Assembly (NCBI GenBank): GCA_934444735.1
Contig: CAKSDE010000001.1
Coordinates: 372,001-436,000 of the forward strand
Source of the DNA: an uncultured Clostridia bacterium
Lineage (GTDB): Bacteria > Bacillota > Clostridia > UBA1381
Length of the DNA: 64,000 nt
Direction: 5' to 3'
Position 1 is the stretch's first letter; each line of letters opens with the position of its first letter. The translations under genes and the position numbers were made by a program. Below the pieces are notes generated by a model. The model was not told the DNA's origin. It saw nothing but the letters and a program-made list of their open reading frames with translations, and searched no databases. This document shows positions 24,497 through 34,399 of the stretch, piece after piece.

Positions 24497-27400
24497 ATGA
24501 AAAAACAAATAGCCGCAGCACTTGTAATTACGCTTTTGACAACAACCGCAAACGCAGCGGAAATTACAGGATTTTATATAAAAAACGGGCGCTGGGTGAT
24601 TGACGGCAGCGCAAACGAGGACGCCGCAGAGGTTATAATGTCTGTAAGCGGAGATGAGAATAATCAATTGACGGATATACGTCAACAGGATTTGGACGGC
24701 GGCAGTTTTTCTTTTGATTTGCCAACGATAACGGCAAACGGATTTTATACGGTAAAGGTAAGAGATTCCAAAGACAGTGCGCCGAGTGTGCGAAAGGTTT
24801 ATCTGACAGATAACAAAAACAGCGGAGTGATGTATGATTCCTCCGAGGACAGCGATTATGCCGCGTGGCACATTTTCGGCGACGGGAGCGGCAGATTGAT
24901 GTCAAACGGCAAATATAATTTGGGAAGCAGCGGTAACGGCGAGACGACCGCATATTTAGACGGATTTTTTAATGCTATGGATTACAGCTTTTCTCTGGAC
25001 ATATCGGCAGCATCAAGAGATATGACAGAGGAGATTTTATTCAGATATATTGACGAAAATAATTACTGCTACTTTAAGATCCCGATAACTTCGGGCGACG
25101 GCAGGATATATGAGATGGGATATGTAAAGGATGGGATAAAAACCGCAGCATATCAGCAGAAGATGACCGACGGCGAGGGTGCGGCGGTTAAATACTATAA
25201 TATAAGAATAGAATGCCTCGGCTATGAATCGCGGGCTTATGTGGACGGTGAGCTTGCGGGACGTTTGTATGACGAGGATTTAGATAGAGGAACAATAGGG
25301 GTAAGGGCGATAAATGCAAAGGTGAATTTCAACAATGTTTATGTTGAAAATCTGATAGATACCGTAAGGACGGGAAAAATCGAATTTTTATCGGAATCGG
25401 GAGATCCGCTGTATTCGATACCCAAAAGCGGCAAGGTGACGGTAAGGGCAAAAGCGGAGAATATTTCCGATACGGAAAGCTCGAAAGTTATGCTTGCGGC
25501 GGCGGTTTACGAAAACGGTAGGCTGGTGAGCTTAAAAACGGACAGAAGGAGTATTTTGCCGGAGGAAAAGAAGGATTATGAGGTTATCCTGGAGGGAGTG
25601 GCACAGGATAAGACGGTTCGTGCATTTTTCTGGGACGATTTTTTGTCGCAGAAGCCTTTGAATACGGCAGAGAGCATTAATGACAAAGGCGGCAGGAATA
25701 TTTATGTGGACGCAAGCTACAGCGGTGAGTCGGACGGGAGCATAGATTGCCCGTACAAAACAGTAGCCGACGCAATTGATAGAGCTAAAGCGGTAAAAAG
25801 CGAGTATGGCTTGGGCGAAAACGGTATAAGAATTATGATACGGGAGGGAGAGTATGAGCTTGACAGTACTCTTAACCTTTCGGGCGAACAAATAAGCGGC
25901 ACATTGATGCAGCCGATTGTAATTGCCGCATATAACGGCGAGAATGTGTCGGTTAAGGGGAGCAAAAAGATAGACACTGAAAATGCGGTAATATCCAATG
26001 ATGTGCGTATACCCGATTCGGCAAAAGGCAAGGTATATGAGATTTCTTTAGGCTTTGATACCGCACCGATAGAGAGCTTTGACTACACAGCTCCCGCAAA
26101 GAAATACACCAATGTTTTATATGACGGAAAAGTGCAGCCGCTTGCAAAATATCCGAACGATGGCTGGATTAAGACCTCGGGGGTATATGATAAAAACGGC
26201 ACAAAGCTGAATACCGATTCCGACACATGGGACAGTATCAGACAAAATGAAAATTATGTATGGCTTGATTTTTCGGATTCTCATATTCAAAACCTGAAAA
26301 ATGCGCAAAGTGCATGGTGCGAGGGGTATTGGTACAAATACTGGACATGGGAAAATACAGAGCTTTTGGGAGCTGACAGTGCAAGCTCGAGAATAAAAAT
26401 AAGCGTTCCCGAAAAAGGTGTAATCGATACGAACCGTGATTTTCGGATATATAATCTCTTGGAGGAACTGGACTCACCGGGAGAATGGTATATCGATAAT
26501 GATGCGAAAAAGTTGTATTTTTATCCGCCGAAAAGTTTTTCTTCGGATGCGGACATCGAGGTTACATATTTAAACGATGTACTTATATATGCGGACAATG
26601 TTCATGATGTGGTTTTTGATTCGCTTATGCTGAAAAATTCTTCGGGCGAGGCGGTGAAAATCGATAATTCCGATAGGGTAGATATTGCATACTGCGGCAT
26701 AGGAAATACCGGCGCAAACGGCATTACGGTTTCAAAATCGAATAATATAGCTATCCACGACAGCGAGATTTTCAATACCGGCGCTATAGGTGTGATGATT
26801 GATGCGTGCGGAACAATCAGGAATCTTACAAGATGTGAAAATGAGATTAAAAACTGCGATATTCATGATTTCGGCAAGGTGTCAAGATCGTATACTCCGG
26901 GTGTGCGGATTGCGGCATCGGTAGGTGTGAATGTAATGAACAATGAAATACATGAGGGGACTCATTCGGGTATGATATATTCGGGTTCGGAAATAAAAAT
27001 CGAATATAATGAGATATATAACGTGCTTACAATGGCGGCGGATGCAGGCGCGATATACAGCGGTCGCTCGTATATTGACAGGGGCAATGAAATAAAGTAT
27101 AATTATCTGCATGATATATACGATAATGTGAATATAAAAGAGCCTGTGGTCGGGATTTATCTGGACGATCAGCTCTCGGGTACGGAGGTTGAGTCAAATA
27201 TATTATATAAAGTGGATTCGGGAATATTTTTAAGCGGCGGACGCGATACCGTAATAAGGAATAACATTATTGCGGAAAAGACAGCCGCGGATTATAACGA
27301 AACGGACGGCAGATATGCGATAATGCTCAGAACATCGGGACTTATGCCGCACAGACAGAGTATGGTTTTGGATATGCTCTCGAAGATAGAAGGACTTGAC

Positions 27401-27694
27401 CTTTCATCTCCAGGCTGGCAGAAATATCCGTATGTGAATGTATACCCGAAAGATAACCCGGGAGCGCCTGTGAGAGATGTTGTGGAGAATAATGTTATCT
27501 GGAACCACCACAATCTGAAAAAGTATTCGGATTTTGAAAATTGGAGTACGGTCGGTGAAAATCTTGTAAACAGTACAGATCCGGGATTTGTGAATGCAGC
27601 GGAGGGTAATCTGAACTTAAAAGATGACAGCGGAGTCTTTAAAAAATTAAGCGGATTTGAAAAGATACCGTTTGATAAAATAGGCAGACAGTAA
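24497..27694 (+). CDS. Secreted right-handed beta-helix carbohydrate-active protein, paralogue of the 15370 gene
   Basis: A signal peptide (1-20, TTANA) leads to an Ig-like domain at about 22-95 (YIKNGRWVIDGS), a LamG-like sandwich at 110-285, a short sandwich at 290-395 (AAAVYENGRLVSLKT) and a beta-helix from about 400 to the end, opening with NIYVDASYSGESDGS. YNLLEELDSPGEWYID and the coil order show that its catalytic half is homologous to the 15370 protein, while the accessory domains differ and the Cu-amine-oxidase-N-like tail is absent. I use the ATG at 24497, which follows GAAAGGAAAA; the TTG 18 bases earlier overlaps that site. The product is likely a polysaccharide-cleaving enzyme; family and substrate are undetermined. 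The next gene starts after 16 bases. Confidence 0.88.
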   Translation: MKKQIAAALVITLLTTTANAAEITGFYIKNGRWVIDGSANEDAAEVIMSVSGDENNQLTDIRQQDLDGGSFSFDLPTITANGFYTVKVRDSKDSAPSVRKVYLTDNKNSGVMYDSSEDSDYAAWHIFGDGSGRLMSNGKYNLGSSGNGETTAYLDGFFNAMDYSFSLDISAASRDMTEEILFRYIDENNYCYFKIPITSGDGRIYEMGYVKDGIKTAAYQQKMTDGEGAAVKYYNIRIECLGYESRAYVDGELAGRLYDEDLDRGTIGVRAINAKVNFNNVYVENLIDTVRTGKIEFLSESGDPLYSIPKSGKVTVRAKAENISDTESSKVMLAAAVYENGRLVSLKTDRRSILPEEKKDYEVILEGVAQDKTVRAFFWDDFLSQKPLNTAESINDKGGRNIYVDASYSGESDGSIDCPYKTVADAIDRAKAVKSEYGLGENGIRIMIREGEYELDSTLNLSGEQISGTLMQPIVIAAYNGENVSVKGSKKIDTENAVISNDVRIPDSAKGKVYEISLGFDTAPIESFDYTAPAKKYTNVLYDGKVQPLAKYPNDGWIKTSGVYDKNGTKLNTDSDTWDSIRQNENYVWLDFSDSHIQNLKNAQSAWCEGYWYKYWTWENTELLGADSASSRIKISVPEKGVIDTNRDFRIYNLLEELDSPGEWYIDNDAKKLYFYPPKSFSSDADIEVTYLNDVLIYADNVHDVVFDSLMLKNSSGEAVKIDNSDRVDIAYCGIGNTGANGITVSKSNNIAIHDSEIFNTGAIGVMIDACGTIRNLTRCENEIKNCDIHDFGKVSRSYTPGVRIAASVGVNVMNNEIHEGTHSGMIYSGSEIKIEYNEIYNVLTMAADAGAIYSGRSYIDRGNEIKYNYLHDIYDNVNIKEPVVGIYLDDQLSGTEVESNILYKVDSGIFLSGGRDTVIRNNIIAEKTAADYNETDGRYAIMLRTSGLMPHRQSMVLDMLSKIEGLDLSSPGWQKYPYVNVYPKDNPGAPVRDVVENNVIWNHHNLKKYSDFENWSTVGENLVNSTDPGFVNAAEGNLNLKDDSGVFKKLSGFEKIPFDKIGRQ

Positions 27695-27710
27695 GGGAGG
27701 AGAAGAAGTA

Positions 27711-29336
27711 ATGATAAACAAAAAAATACCTCTTGTTTTGATATGTGCGGCTTTGCCGATAGCAACGTGTTATGCGGACGGCTTAGATACGGTGGAATAT
27801 GACAGGATTTCAAAAAGAGTGAGAATTGAGGGCAGTTATGATAAAACGGATATTTTCAGGCCTATGATAGTTCTGAAGATAGAAAACGCAGATAAAGAAA
27901 TAGTTCTCATGACGCAGAATGACGATATAGAAAAGAGCGGTACGTTTTTGTTTGATGTTCCGGTGTCGGGGGCAAGCGGAGAGTATACCGTCATTGTAAA
28001 TTCCAATGCTTTTGAAAAAGAGCTTTCGGGCGCGTTTGACTATTTTAGCGAATCGGACATACAAAGGGCGATAGATGAGATAAATTCCGCAAATTCTTAC
28101 GAGGAGTTTGGAGAAAAGCTCAATTCAAATGCGAAAATTTTCGGCTTGGATACGGAACTGCTGCAAAGGATCTCGGATAAAAATAGCGTATATTCTGCTA
28201 TGTATAAAAAATACGCCGATGAGGAGGAGCTTTTTGATTCATACATAAAAAATACGCTATATTGCCTTATATATGAAAATGCGGATTCCTCGTACAGTGC
28301 GGATATGCTTGAAAAATATAAGATACGGTCAGGCATTGATAAGATGCTTACCTATCCGACTTACGAGAAGATGAGCGAGAGTGAAAGAAAGCTTTTGGTA
28401 AGTAAGATTTCGGGATTAAAAAGCGAGAATGATTTTGAAAAGAGCTTTAACGAGGCGGCTGTTCTGGTAAAGGTGCGTACGGCAAATTCTTACGGAGAGG
28501 TCAGAACCTTGCTTACAGAATATAAAGACATTTGTTACAGATCGGATATTTCAAAATATTTCGATTCTTCGGATACATCATCTATAGATGTGGCATTGGT
28601 CGGAAATGATTATAAAACAATAGATGAGCTTTGCGACGCAATAAAAAAATTATCCGATAACGGAAATAACGGAGATTCGGGCAAGGGCAATCATGGCAGC
28701 ACGGGAGGAAGCTCGGGCGGCGGAATAAGCGCACCTGCGGCAAAGCCCGAGACGGGAAACAGCGAGAACAAAATAATATATACCGATATTGACACTGTCG
28801 AGTGGGCAAAAGATGCGATCAGCGCGCTCTCCGAAAAAGGAATATTAAACGGCAAGGGCGAGGGACTGTTTAAGCCGAACGATATGATAACGCGCGAGGA
28901 ATTTGTAAAGGTTATGATTGCGGCGTTTGAAATTGAAGTAAAAGACGGTGCGGAAGTGAAATTTTCCGATGTTTTGCCGGGCGCGTGGTATGAAAAATAC
29001 ATAAACGCCGGAGTAAGCACGGGGTGTATAAACGGTCTCGGAAACGGTGAGTTCGGAGTAGGAAAGAGCATTACGCGTGAGGATATGGCCGTTATGGCAT
29101 ACAGATTCACAAAATATGCGGGATACAGCTTAAATAACAGTGCGAGTCTTGATTCGTTCGAGGACAGGGCGGCAATAAGCGAGTATGCAAAAGAGGCGGT
29201 TTCGGCACTCTTGGCAGAGTCGGTGGTAAACGGAATGAATAATTCAAAGTTTGAGCCGAAAGCTTTTGCAACACGTGCGCAAGCCGCTGTGATGCTCTAC
29301 AGACTTCTTAATTGTGTACAGGGAGGACAGATATGA
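27711..29336 (+). CDS. Secreted SLH protein with N-terminal Ig-like domain
   Basis: A signal peptide (1-22) is followed by an Ig-like domain (YDRISKRVRIEGSYDKTD...GEYTVIVNS) resembling the first domain of the upstream beta-helix protein. A helical segment spans 110-310, then a Gly/Ser-rich linker (320-350), then three SLH repeats (360-538; FKPNDMITREEFVKVMI, GVGKSITREDMAVMAY, FEPKAFATRAQAAVML). No catalytic motif is seen. The shared N-terminal domain suggests it anchors or pairs with the beta-helix enzyme, which lacks its own wall anchor. GGGAGG precedes the ATG and its stop overlaps the next start (ATGA). Confidence 0.9.
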   Translation: MINKKIPLVLICAALPIATCYADGLDTVEYDRISKRVRIEGSYDKTDIFRPMIVLKIENADKEIVLMTQNDDIEKSGTFLFDVPVSGASGEYTVIVNSNAFEKELSGAFDYFSESDIQRAIDEINSANSYEEFGEKLNSNAKIFGLDTELLQRISDKNSVYSAMYKKYADEEELFDSYIKNTLYCLIYENADSSYSADMLEKYKIRSGIDKMLTYPTYEKMSESERKLLVSKISGLKSENDFEKSFNEAAVLVKVRTANSYGEVRTLLTEYKDICYRSDISKYFDSSDTSSIDVALVGNDYKTIDELCDAIKKLSDNGNNGDSGKGNHGSTGGSSGGGISAPAAKPETGNSENKIIYTDIDTVEWAKDAISALSEKGILNGKGEGLFKPNDMITREEFVKVMIAAFEIEVKDGAEVKFSDVLPGAWYEKYINAGVSTGCINGLGNGEFGVGKSITREDMAVMAYRFTKYAGYSLNNSASLDSFEDRAAISEYAKEAVSALLAESVVNGMNNSKFEPKAFATRAQAAVMLYRLLNCVQGGQI

Positions 29337-31840
29337 AACGGATAACGGTATTTTTGCTGATTTTGGCGATGTTATTGTCGCAGAGCGTTTATGTTTTGGC
29401 GCAAGACACGGAAAATGAGGACTTGTATGCAAAATTGCAGGCGCTGGACTGCCTGTGGGACGCGGATCAATATGAGCCGTCCGAAAATGTCACTCGCGGT
29501 GAGTTTGCGTCGCTTTTAAATAAGCTCACAAACGGAATTTTACAGTCGGATAAAAACCGTACCTCGGATATGGTCAAGACAGAGGATAAATTTTATGAAG
29601 AGGTGCAAAAGGCGGTAAGCCGCGGACTTATGCGCGTTTATGATGACGGGAGCTTTGCGCCCGGAAAAAATATAAGCCTTAACGATGTCTGCTATGGATT
29701 TGTAAATCTTTTGGGATATGGAAAAATGGCAGAAAAAGCGGGCGCATTCCCGAAAGGGTATGAGAGTACGGCAGAGGAAATCGGGATTTTAAAGGGCATA
29801 AAAGGCGATTATGCCAATTACGTCAACGAGGATAATATGCTTAAAATTGTCGACAATGCGCTTGAATGTGACATGATGGTTTTGCACTATAACGGAGCAA
29901 AGCTTGAGTATGTTATTGAAAAAGATGCGAATTTATTAAAAAACCGCCTGTCCGTTTATAAAGAAAAAGGAAGAATTACGGCAAATGAATACAGCGGTAT
30001 TTTAGGCGGCGGTGTCGGTGAGGGCAATTTCGAGATTGGCGGAAAAATAATGTCTGTCGGCAAAACCGACGCGGCAATGCTTTTGGGCTATAAAGCAGAG
30101 GTATACTACCGCGATAATGACGGCGAATACGAGGCGCTTTGGATTGATTTAAAGGACAATTCCGAACTCTTTATCTATGCCGAAGATATTAAAAATTATT
30201 CGGACCGTACAATAAAATACGATAACGGCAAGCAGATAAAAAGGGCGAATATTTCGCAAAAAGCCAAGGTTATATATAACGGTGTTGCGGTTTCGGAATA
30301 CGGGCGTGATGATATTATGATAAAGACCGGCGATATTACGCTTTTAAAGGAGAGCGGAGCGTCGGAGTATGATATTGTAATAATCGCAAGCTATGATAAT
30401 TATGTGGTTGAAAATGCGGATTTCGATAAATACGTGATTTACGATAAGCTCGGGAGGAAATTTACGTGGCAGGAAAGTGCAAAGCTGCTGTTTTATTCGG
30501 ACAATTTCCTTAAAAAAGAAAAAGAAGATGTAAAATCCAACACGGTATTGAGCATTGCAAAAAGCAAGGACGGATCACTTGTAACCTTTGTGATTTCCTC
30601 AAATAGTATAGAAGGAACAATCGAAAGTATAGATTACGATGACGGAACCCTGAGTGCGGAAATTTCGGGAAAGAGCTATGACTTTGACGGGTATTATCTG
30701 AATAACCGTGACGCTGTTACGGTTGGCGCAAAGGGTAAGTTTTATCTTGACATGGACGGCAAAATCGCGTACTTTAATGCATACAGCTACGGCAAGTGGG
30801 TTGCGGCTTATGCAATAAAAAAATATTGTGACGATAACGGAGATTACTATATAAGATATTTTGACGGTGAGGTAAAAGAAAGTAAAATTGCGGACAGCTT
30901 TAAGGCGGACGGCGTGAGATTTTCAAAAGATGAGGCGCAGACTGCGGTCAGTGCCGATAAATTTATGCTCTTTAAGCTGAACAGTAACGGTGAAATTTAT
31001 GATATAGATTATCCGTCCGACGGAAAAAGCGGCAAATTTGAAAATGAGAACAGTCTCAGGACTATGAGCGTTATTACTGAAAAGACGTGGTACAGACCGA
31101 ATAACGTAAGCTTTGCAAAGCGCTTTTTGATGAACTCGGATACAAAGGTATATGTTCTTCCCGAGGATAAATCGGACTACGATAAATATGAGCTTTTGGG
31201 GATTGCGAAATTTGTCAGCAGAACCTACAGCGGAATATCGGCATACTGTATCGGAGACGGTGCGGAGTATGCACAGTATGTTGTGTATGATATGGAAAAG
31301 GACACGGTGGAAATTACAAATGACGCACAATTTTGTATTTTAAAAGGGATAAGCGAGGCGCTGGACGAAAATGATGAGATTGTCCGCGTTATGGAATATT
31401 ACACGCAAAGCGGAGTATTGCAAAAGACTGTCCTTTCCGATAATGTCGATACATCTCTTATGGAATGCGGCGATATTTTACAGCTTTCGGCAGGTGATGA
31501 CGGCAGAATAGAAAAGGTAAACTTAAGCTTTGATTACAGTACGAAAACTATGGGCGACGGCTCAAAGACGAACTACATTACATCGTATTATACCCATGCC
31601 TACAGACGGCTTAACAAAACGCTTTTCATGTCGAACGGAAACGAGGACGTAAAAGATGTATACAAGCTTGAAACGGTGCCTGTTAATTGCTCGGTATTTA
31701 TATTTGACACAAAGAAAAAGATATTGATAACTGCAAGTGCGTTTGATATAATTGATTGGGAAAGAAATAACACGGATTATACGGAATTTTTCATAAGATT
31801 TTACTACGATGATCCGCAGGTTATCTTTATCTGGGAATAA
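29333..31840 (+). CDS. Secreted SLH-containing protein of unknown function
   Basis: An 835-residue protein. The signal peptide ends near VLAQ (residue 24). Residues 28-150 hold SLH-like repeats at the N-terminus (YEPSENVTRGEFASLL; FAPGKNISLNDVCYGF). The remaining 680 residues are beta-rich, with many short repeated strands such as VTVGAKGKFYLDMDGKIAYF and aspartate/glycine turns, and I recognise no enzyme motif. The ATG overlaps the upstream stop; GGGAGG is 9 bases before it. Long beta-rich SLH proteins of this sort are found in clostridial surface loci without known function. Eleven bases separate it from the SGNH esterase gene. Confidence 0.85.
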   Translation: MKRITVFLLILAMLLSQSVYVLAQDTENEDLYAKLQALDCLWDADQYEPSENVTRGEFASLLNKLTNGILQSDKNRTSDMVKTEDKFYEEVQKAVSRGLMRVYDDGSFAPGKNISLNDVCYGFVNLLGYGKMAEKAGAFPKGYESTAEEIGILKGIKGDYANYVNEDNMLKIVDNALECDMMVLHYNGAKLEYVIEKDANLLKNRLSVYKEKGRITANEYSGILGGGVGEGNFEIGGKIMSVGKTDAAMLLGYKAEVYYRDNDGEYEALWIDLKDNSELFIYAEDIKNYSDRTIKYDNGKQIKRANISQKAKVIYNGVAVSEYGRDDIMIKTGDITLLKESGASEYDIVIIASYDNYVVENADFDKYVIYDKLGRKFTWQESAKLLFYSDNFLKKEKEDVKSNTVLSIAKSKDGSLVTFVISSNSIEGTIESIDYDDGTLSAEISGKSYDFDGYYLNNRDAVTVGAKGKFYLDMDGKIAYFNAYSYGKWVAAYAIKKYCDDNGDYYIRYFDGEVKESKIADSFKADGVRFSKDEAQTAVSADKFMLFKLNSNGEIYDIDYPSDGKSGKFENENSLRTMSVITEKTWYRPNNVSFAKRFLMNSDTKVYVLPEDKSDYDKYELLGIAKFVSRTYSGISAYCIGDGAEYAQYVVYDMEKDTVEITNDAQFCILKGISEALDENDEIVRVMEYYTQSGVLQKTVLSDNVDTSLMECGDILQLSAGDDGRIEKVNLSFDYSTKTMGDGSKTNYITSYYTHAYRRLNKTLFMSNGNEDVKDVYKLETVPVNCSVFIFDTKKKILITASAFDIIDWERNNTDYTEFFIRFYYDDPQVIFIWE

Positions 31841-31851
31841 GGAGCAAAAAT

Positions 31852-32496
31852 ATGGAATTAGAAGGCAAAATAATAAATTTTTTGGGTGACAGTATAACAG
31901 AGGGCTCGGGAGCGAGCTGTGCGGAAAATATCTATCATGCGGTATTTAAGAGATTGAGCAGTGCGGCGGAGGTGAGAAATTTCGGCATCGGCGGAACAAG
32001 GCTTGCAAAGCAGAATACACCGAGCGAAAATCCAAAATATGACGAGCATTTTTCGGTTCGTGCCGACAGAATGCCGAATGATGCGGATTTGGTGGTGGTA
32101 TTCGGCGGAACAAACGATTACGGTCACGGAGACGCACCGATCGGTACATTTTCCGACAGATGCGTTGATACATTTTACGGTGCGTGTCATGAGCTGTTTT
32201 TAAAGCTTATAAATAAATATCCCGAAAGTGAAATCGTTGTAATGACGCCGATAAAGCGCGAAAACGAGAATAACCCGAATGCTGTTACGGGAAAGGTATT
32301 GGGGGATTATGTGAAGATTATAAAGGAAGTGGCAGAATTTTATGCATTGCCGGTTCTGGATCTTTATAATATGAGCTCGATTGCGCCCGATGTGCCGATA
32401 CTCAAGGAAAAATACACAAGCGACGGTCTGCACCCGAACGATCGCGGACATGAGCTGATAGCAAAAAGACTTATGGGATTTTTAAAAACGTTATAA
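31852..32496 (+). CDS. Cytoplasmic SGNH/GDSL hydrolase (likely carbohydrate esterase)
   Basis: A 214-residue protein with all four SGNH blocks: GDSITEG (Ser14), FGIGGTRL, FGGTNDYGHGD and SDGLHPND with Asp191/His194. No signal peptide is present. SGNH enzymes of this size remove acetyl or other acyl groups from sugars or lipids. Its place at the end of the surface-glycan locus suggests deacylation of imported oligosaccharides, which is inference. A strong terminator follows at 32503. Confidence 0.93.
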   Translation: MELEGKIINFLGDSITEGSGASCAENIYHAVFKRLSSAAEVRNFGIGGTRLAKQNTPSENPKYDEHFSVRADRMPNDADLVVVFGGTNDYGHGDAPIGTFSDRCVDTFYGACHELFLKLINKYPESEIVVMTPIKRENENNPNAVTGKVLGDYVKIIKEVAEFYALPVLDLYNMSSIAPDVPILKEKYTSDGLHPNDRGHELIAKRLMGFLKTL

Positions 32497-32502
32497 AAAA
32501 AT

Positions 32503-32527
32503 AGCCGACATTTTGTGTCGGCTGTTT
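32503..32527 (+). terminator. Terminator of the surface-polysaccharide locus
   Basis: AGCCGACA/TGTCGGCT hairpin with a four-base TTTG loop, then GTTTTC. Confidence 0.8.
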
Positions 32528-32550
32528 TCACTGAATAAGGAGTAATCGAT

Positions 32551-34194
32551 ATGAATTGTGAGAGAGAATATCAAAACTGGCTTGATAATGCCGATAGAAA
32601 AACGGCAGACGAGCTTTTGGCGGCAAAAGATGAGCTGCGCGACAGATTCTATAAAGAGCTGGAGTTCGGAACAGGCGGTCTTCGCGGTGTTTTGGGTGCG
32701 GGTACAAACAGAATGAATAAGTATGTGGTGGCTCGCGCAACACTGGGGCTTGCCGAGTACATAAATAAAAATGCGGCGCATAATAAAAGCGTTGTTATTG
32801 CCTATGACAGCAGAAATTATTCGAGAGAATTTGCCGAGACTGCGGCAAATGTGCTTATATCAAAGGGTATTAAAGCATATGTGTTTGATGAACTGCGCCC
32901 GACTCCGGAGCTGTCGTTTGCGGTGAGATATTTGGGTACGACGGCAGGGATTGTAATAACTGCCTCACATAACCCGGCAAAATATAACGGATATAAAATA
33001 TACTGGAGCGACGGCGGACAGATTCCGCCGGATATTGCGAGTGCGATTTTGAGCGAGATCAATAAAAAAGGATATTTTGAAGCTGAGCTTTCGGGAAGAG
33101 AAAGCGAGATTTCATGGGTAGGAAAAGAAATTGATGAGCAGTATCTTAATAATGTATATATGCAGTCTGTCAATAAAGATGTGGATAAAAACGGCTTTAA
33201 ACTTGTGTATACTCCGCTGCACGGGAGCGGAAATAAATTGGTAAGAGGTATACTTGAAAAAGCAGGATATAAAGATGTAATTGTGGTAAAAGAACAGGAG
33301 CTGCCGGACGGAAATTTCCCGACTGTTAAATCCCCGAACCCCGAGGATAAGGAGGGCTTTACAATTGCGATAGAGTATGCAAAGAAAAATAACGTTGATC
33401 TGATAATTGCAACAGATCCGGACAGTGACAGAATGGGAATTGCGGTAAGAAACAAAAACGATGAATATGTAACAATGACGGGAAACCAGGTTGGTGTTAT
33501 GCTTTTGGATTATATCCTGTCACAGAAAATACCGCCGAAAAACGGAGCTGCCGTTACCACTATTGTTTCGACGAAAATGGCGGACGCAGTCTGCAAAACT
33601 TACGGAGTAAAGCTTATAAGAACGCTTACAGGCTTTAAATATATCGGTGAGAAGATACATGAATTTGAAGAAAGCGGAGAAAATACTTTTCTGTTCGGAT
33701 TTGAGGAAAGCTACGGTTATCTTGCCGGAACTTATGCAAGAGATAAGGACGCGGTGGTGGCGAGTATGCTGACTGCCGAGATGGCGTGCTTTTATTCGGC
33801 AAAGGGCATGACTCTTTTGGATGTTATGGATAATCTGTATAAAAAATTCGGCGGTTATTATGAAGAGCTTGAGAGCATAACGCTTGAGGGCGAAAATGGC
33901 ATGGAAAATATAAAGCGTGTTATGACTCACTTTAGAGATGAGCAAATTTCCGAAGTGGGCGGTGCGGCAATTGAATCGGTTACCGACTATCTTGGAAAAA
34001 CCGATCTTCCGAAATCGGACGTGTTGAAATTTTGTGCGTCAAACGGACTTGATTTTATAATACGTCCGTCGGGAACCGAGCCAAAGCTGAAAATTTACTA
34101 TCTTTCAGAGGGCAAAACCTATGATGAGGCAAAGGTAAAAGCGCAAAAAGCAAAGGCAGAGGTATCGGAAATTATAAAGAGTGTAATAATATAA
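32551..34194 (+). CDS. Phosphoglucomutase/phosphomannomutase
   Basis: A 547-residue member of the alpha-D-phosphohexomutase family. It has the phosphoserine loop TASHNPAKYNGYK (Ser139), the magnesium loop DPDSDRMG (Asp289, Asp291, Asp293), the sugar loop GFEESYGY and the phosphate-binding RPSGTEPKLKIY. It interconverts hexose 1- and 6-phosphates. Length fits the PgcA type. It is a separate unit after the terminator, but its product fits downstream use of sugar 1-phosphates released by the GH130 phosphorylase. AAGGAG stands 9 bases before the ATG. Confidence 0.95.
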   Translation: MNCEREYQNWLDNADRKTADELLAAKDELRDRFYKELEFGTGGLRGVLGAGTNRMNKYVVARATLGLAEYINKNAAHNKSVVIAYDSRNYSREFAETAANVLISKGIKAYVFDELRPTPELSFAVRYLGTTAGIVITASHNPAKYNGYKIYWSDGGQIPPDIASAILSEINKKGYFEAELSGRESEISWVGKEIDEQYLNNVYMQSVNKDVDKNGFKLVYTPLHGSGNKLVRGILEKAGYKDVIVVKEQELPDGNFPTVKSPNPEDKEGFTIAIEYAKKNNVDLIIATDPDSDRMGIAVRNKNDEYVTMTGNQVGVMLLDYILSQKIPPKNGAAVTTIVSTKMADAVCKTYGVKLIRTLTGFKYIGEKIHEFEESGENTFLFGFEESYGYLAGTYARDKDAVVASMLTAEMACFYSAKGMTLLDVMDNLYKKFGGYYEELESITLEGENGMENIKRVMTHFRDEQISEVGGAAIESVTDYLGKTDLPKSDVLKFCASNGLDFIIRPSGTEPKLKIYYLSEGKTYDEAKVKAQKAKAEVSEIIKSVII

Positions 34195-34203
34195 AAGAGG
34201 GGA

Positions 34204-34275
34204 TATTAAAAAACTCCGGAACGCAAGAAAAGACGCAAAGGCTGTAGAAAAAATCAATTGATTTTTTCTACAGCC
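34204..34275 (+). repeat. Dispersed 3'-UTR repeat, minimal copy with terminator
   Basis: Ten bases after the stop, TTAAAAAACTCCGG-AACGCAAGAAAAG is followed directly by the CAATTG hairpin at 34240-34275 (GGCTGTAG/CTACAGCC). The middle of the long copy is missing. Confidence 0.82.
34240..34275. terminator. CAATTG-type palindromic terminator
   Basis: GGCTGTAGAAAAAATCAA and its exact inverse, with a C/T-rich tail. The arm base change AG/CT is compensated on both sides, which supports selection for the hairpin. Confidence 0.87.
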
Positions 34276-34333
34276 CCTTTTTGTGTACGGTAAAAGAAAT
34301 TTCGGACACAAATTAGTGTAGTGTGCCCAAAAC

Positions 34334-34362
34334 TTGAAAAATTTCGGAAATTATGCTAAAAT
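34334..34362 (+). promoter_or_regulatory. Promoter of the orphan HTH gene
   Basis: TTGAAA (34334-34339), 17-base spacer ending TGC, TAAAAT (34357-34362). Confidence 0.7.
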
Positions 34363-34399
34363 ACGCCTTGTAAAAAACATTTGTAAGGAATGATTGTTT

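Noticed and set aside
32817..33455. 212-codon minus frame opposite the phosphohexomutase
   Set aside because: Complement of a strongly conserved enzyme and without its own start signals.
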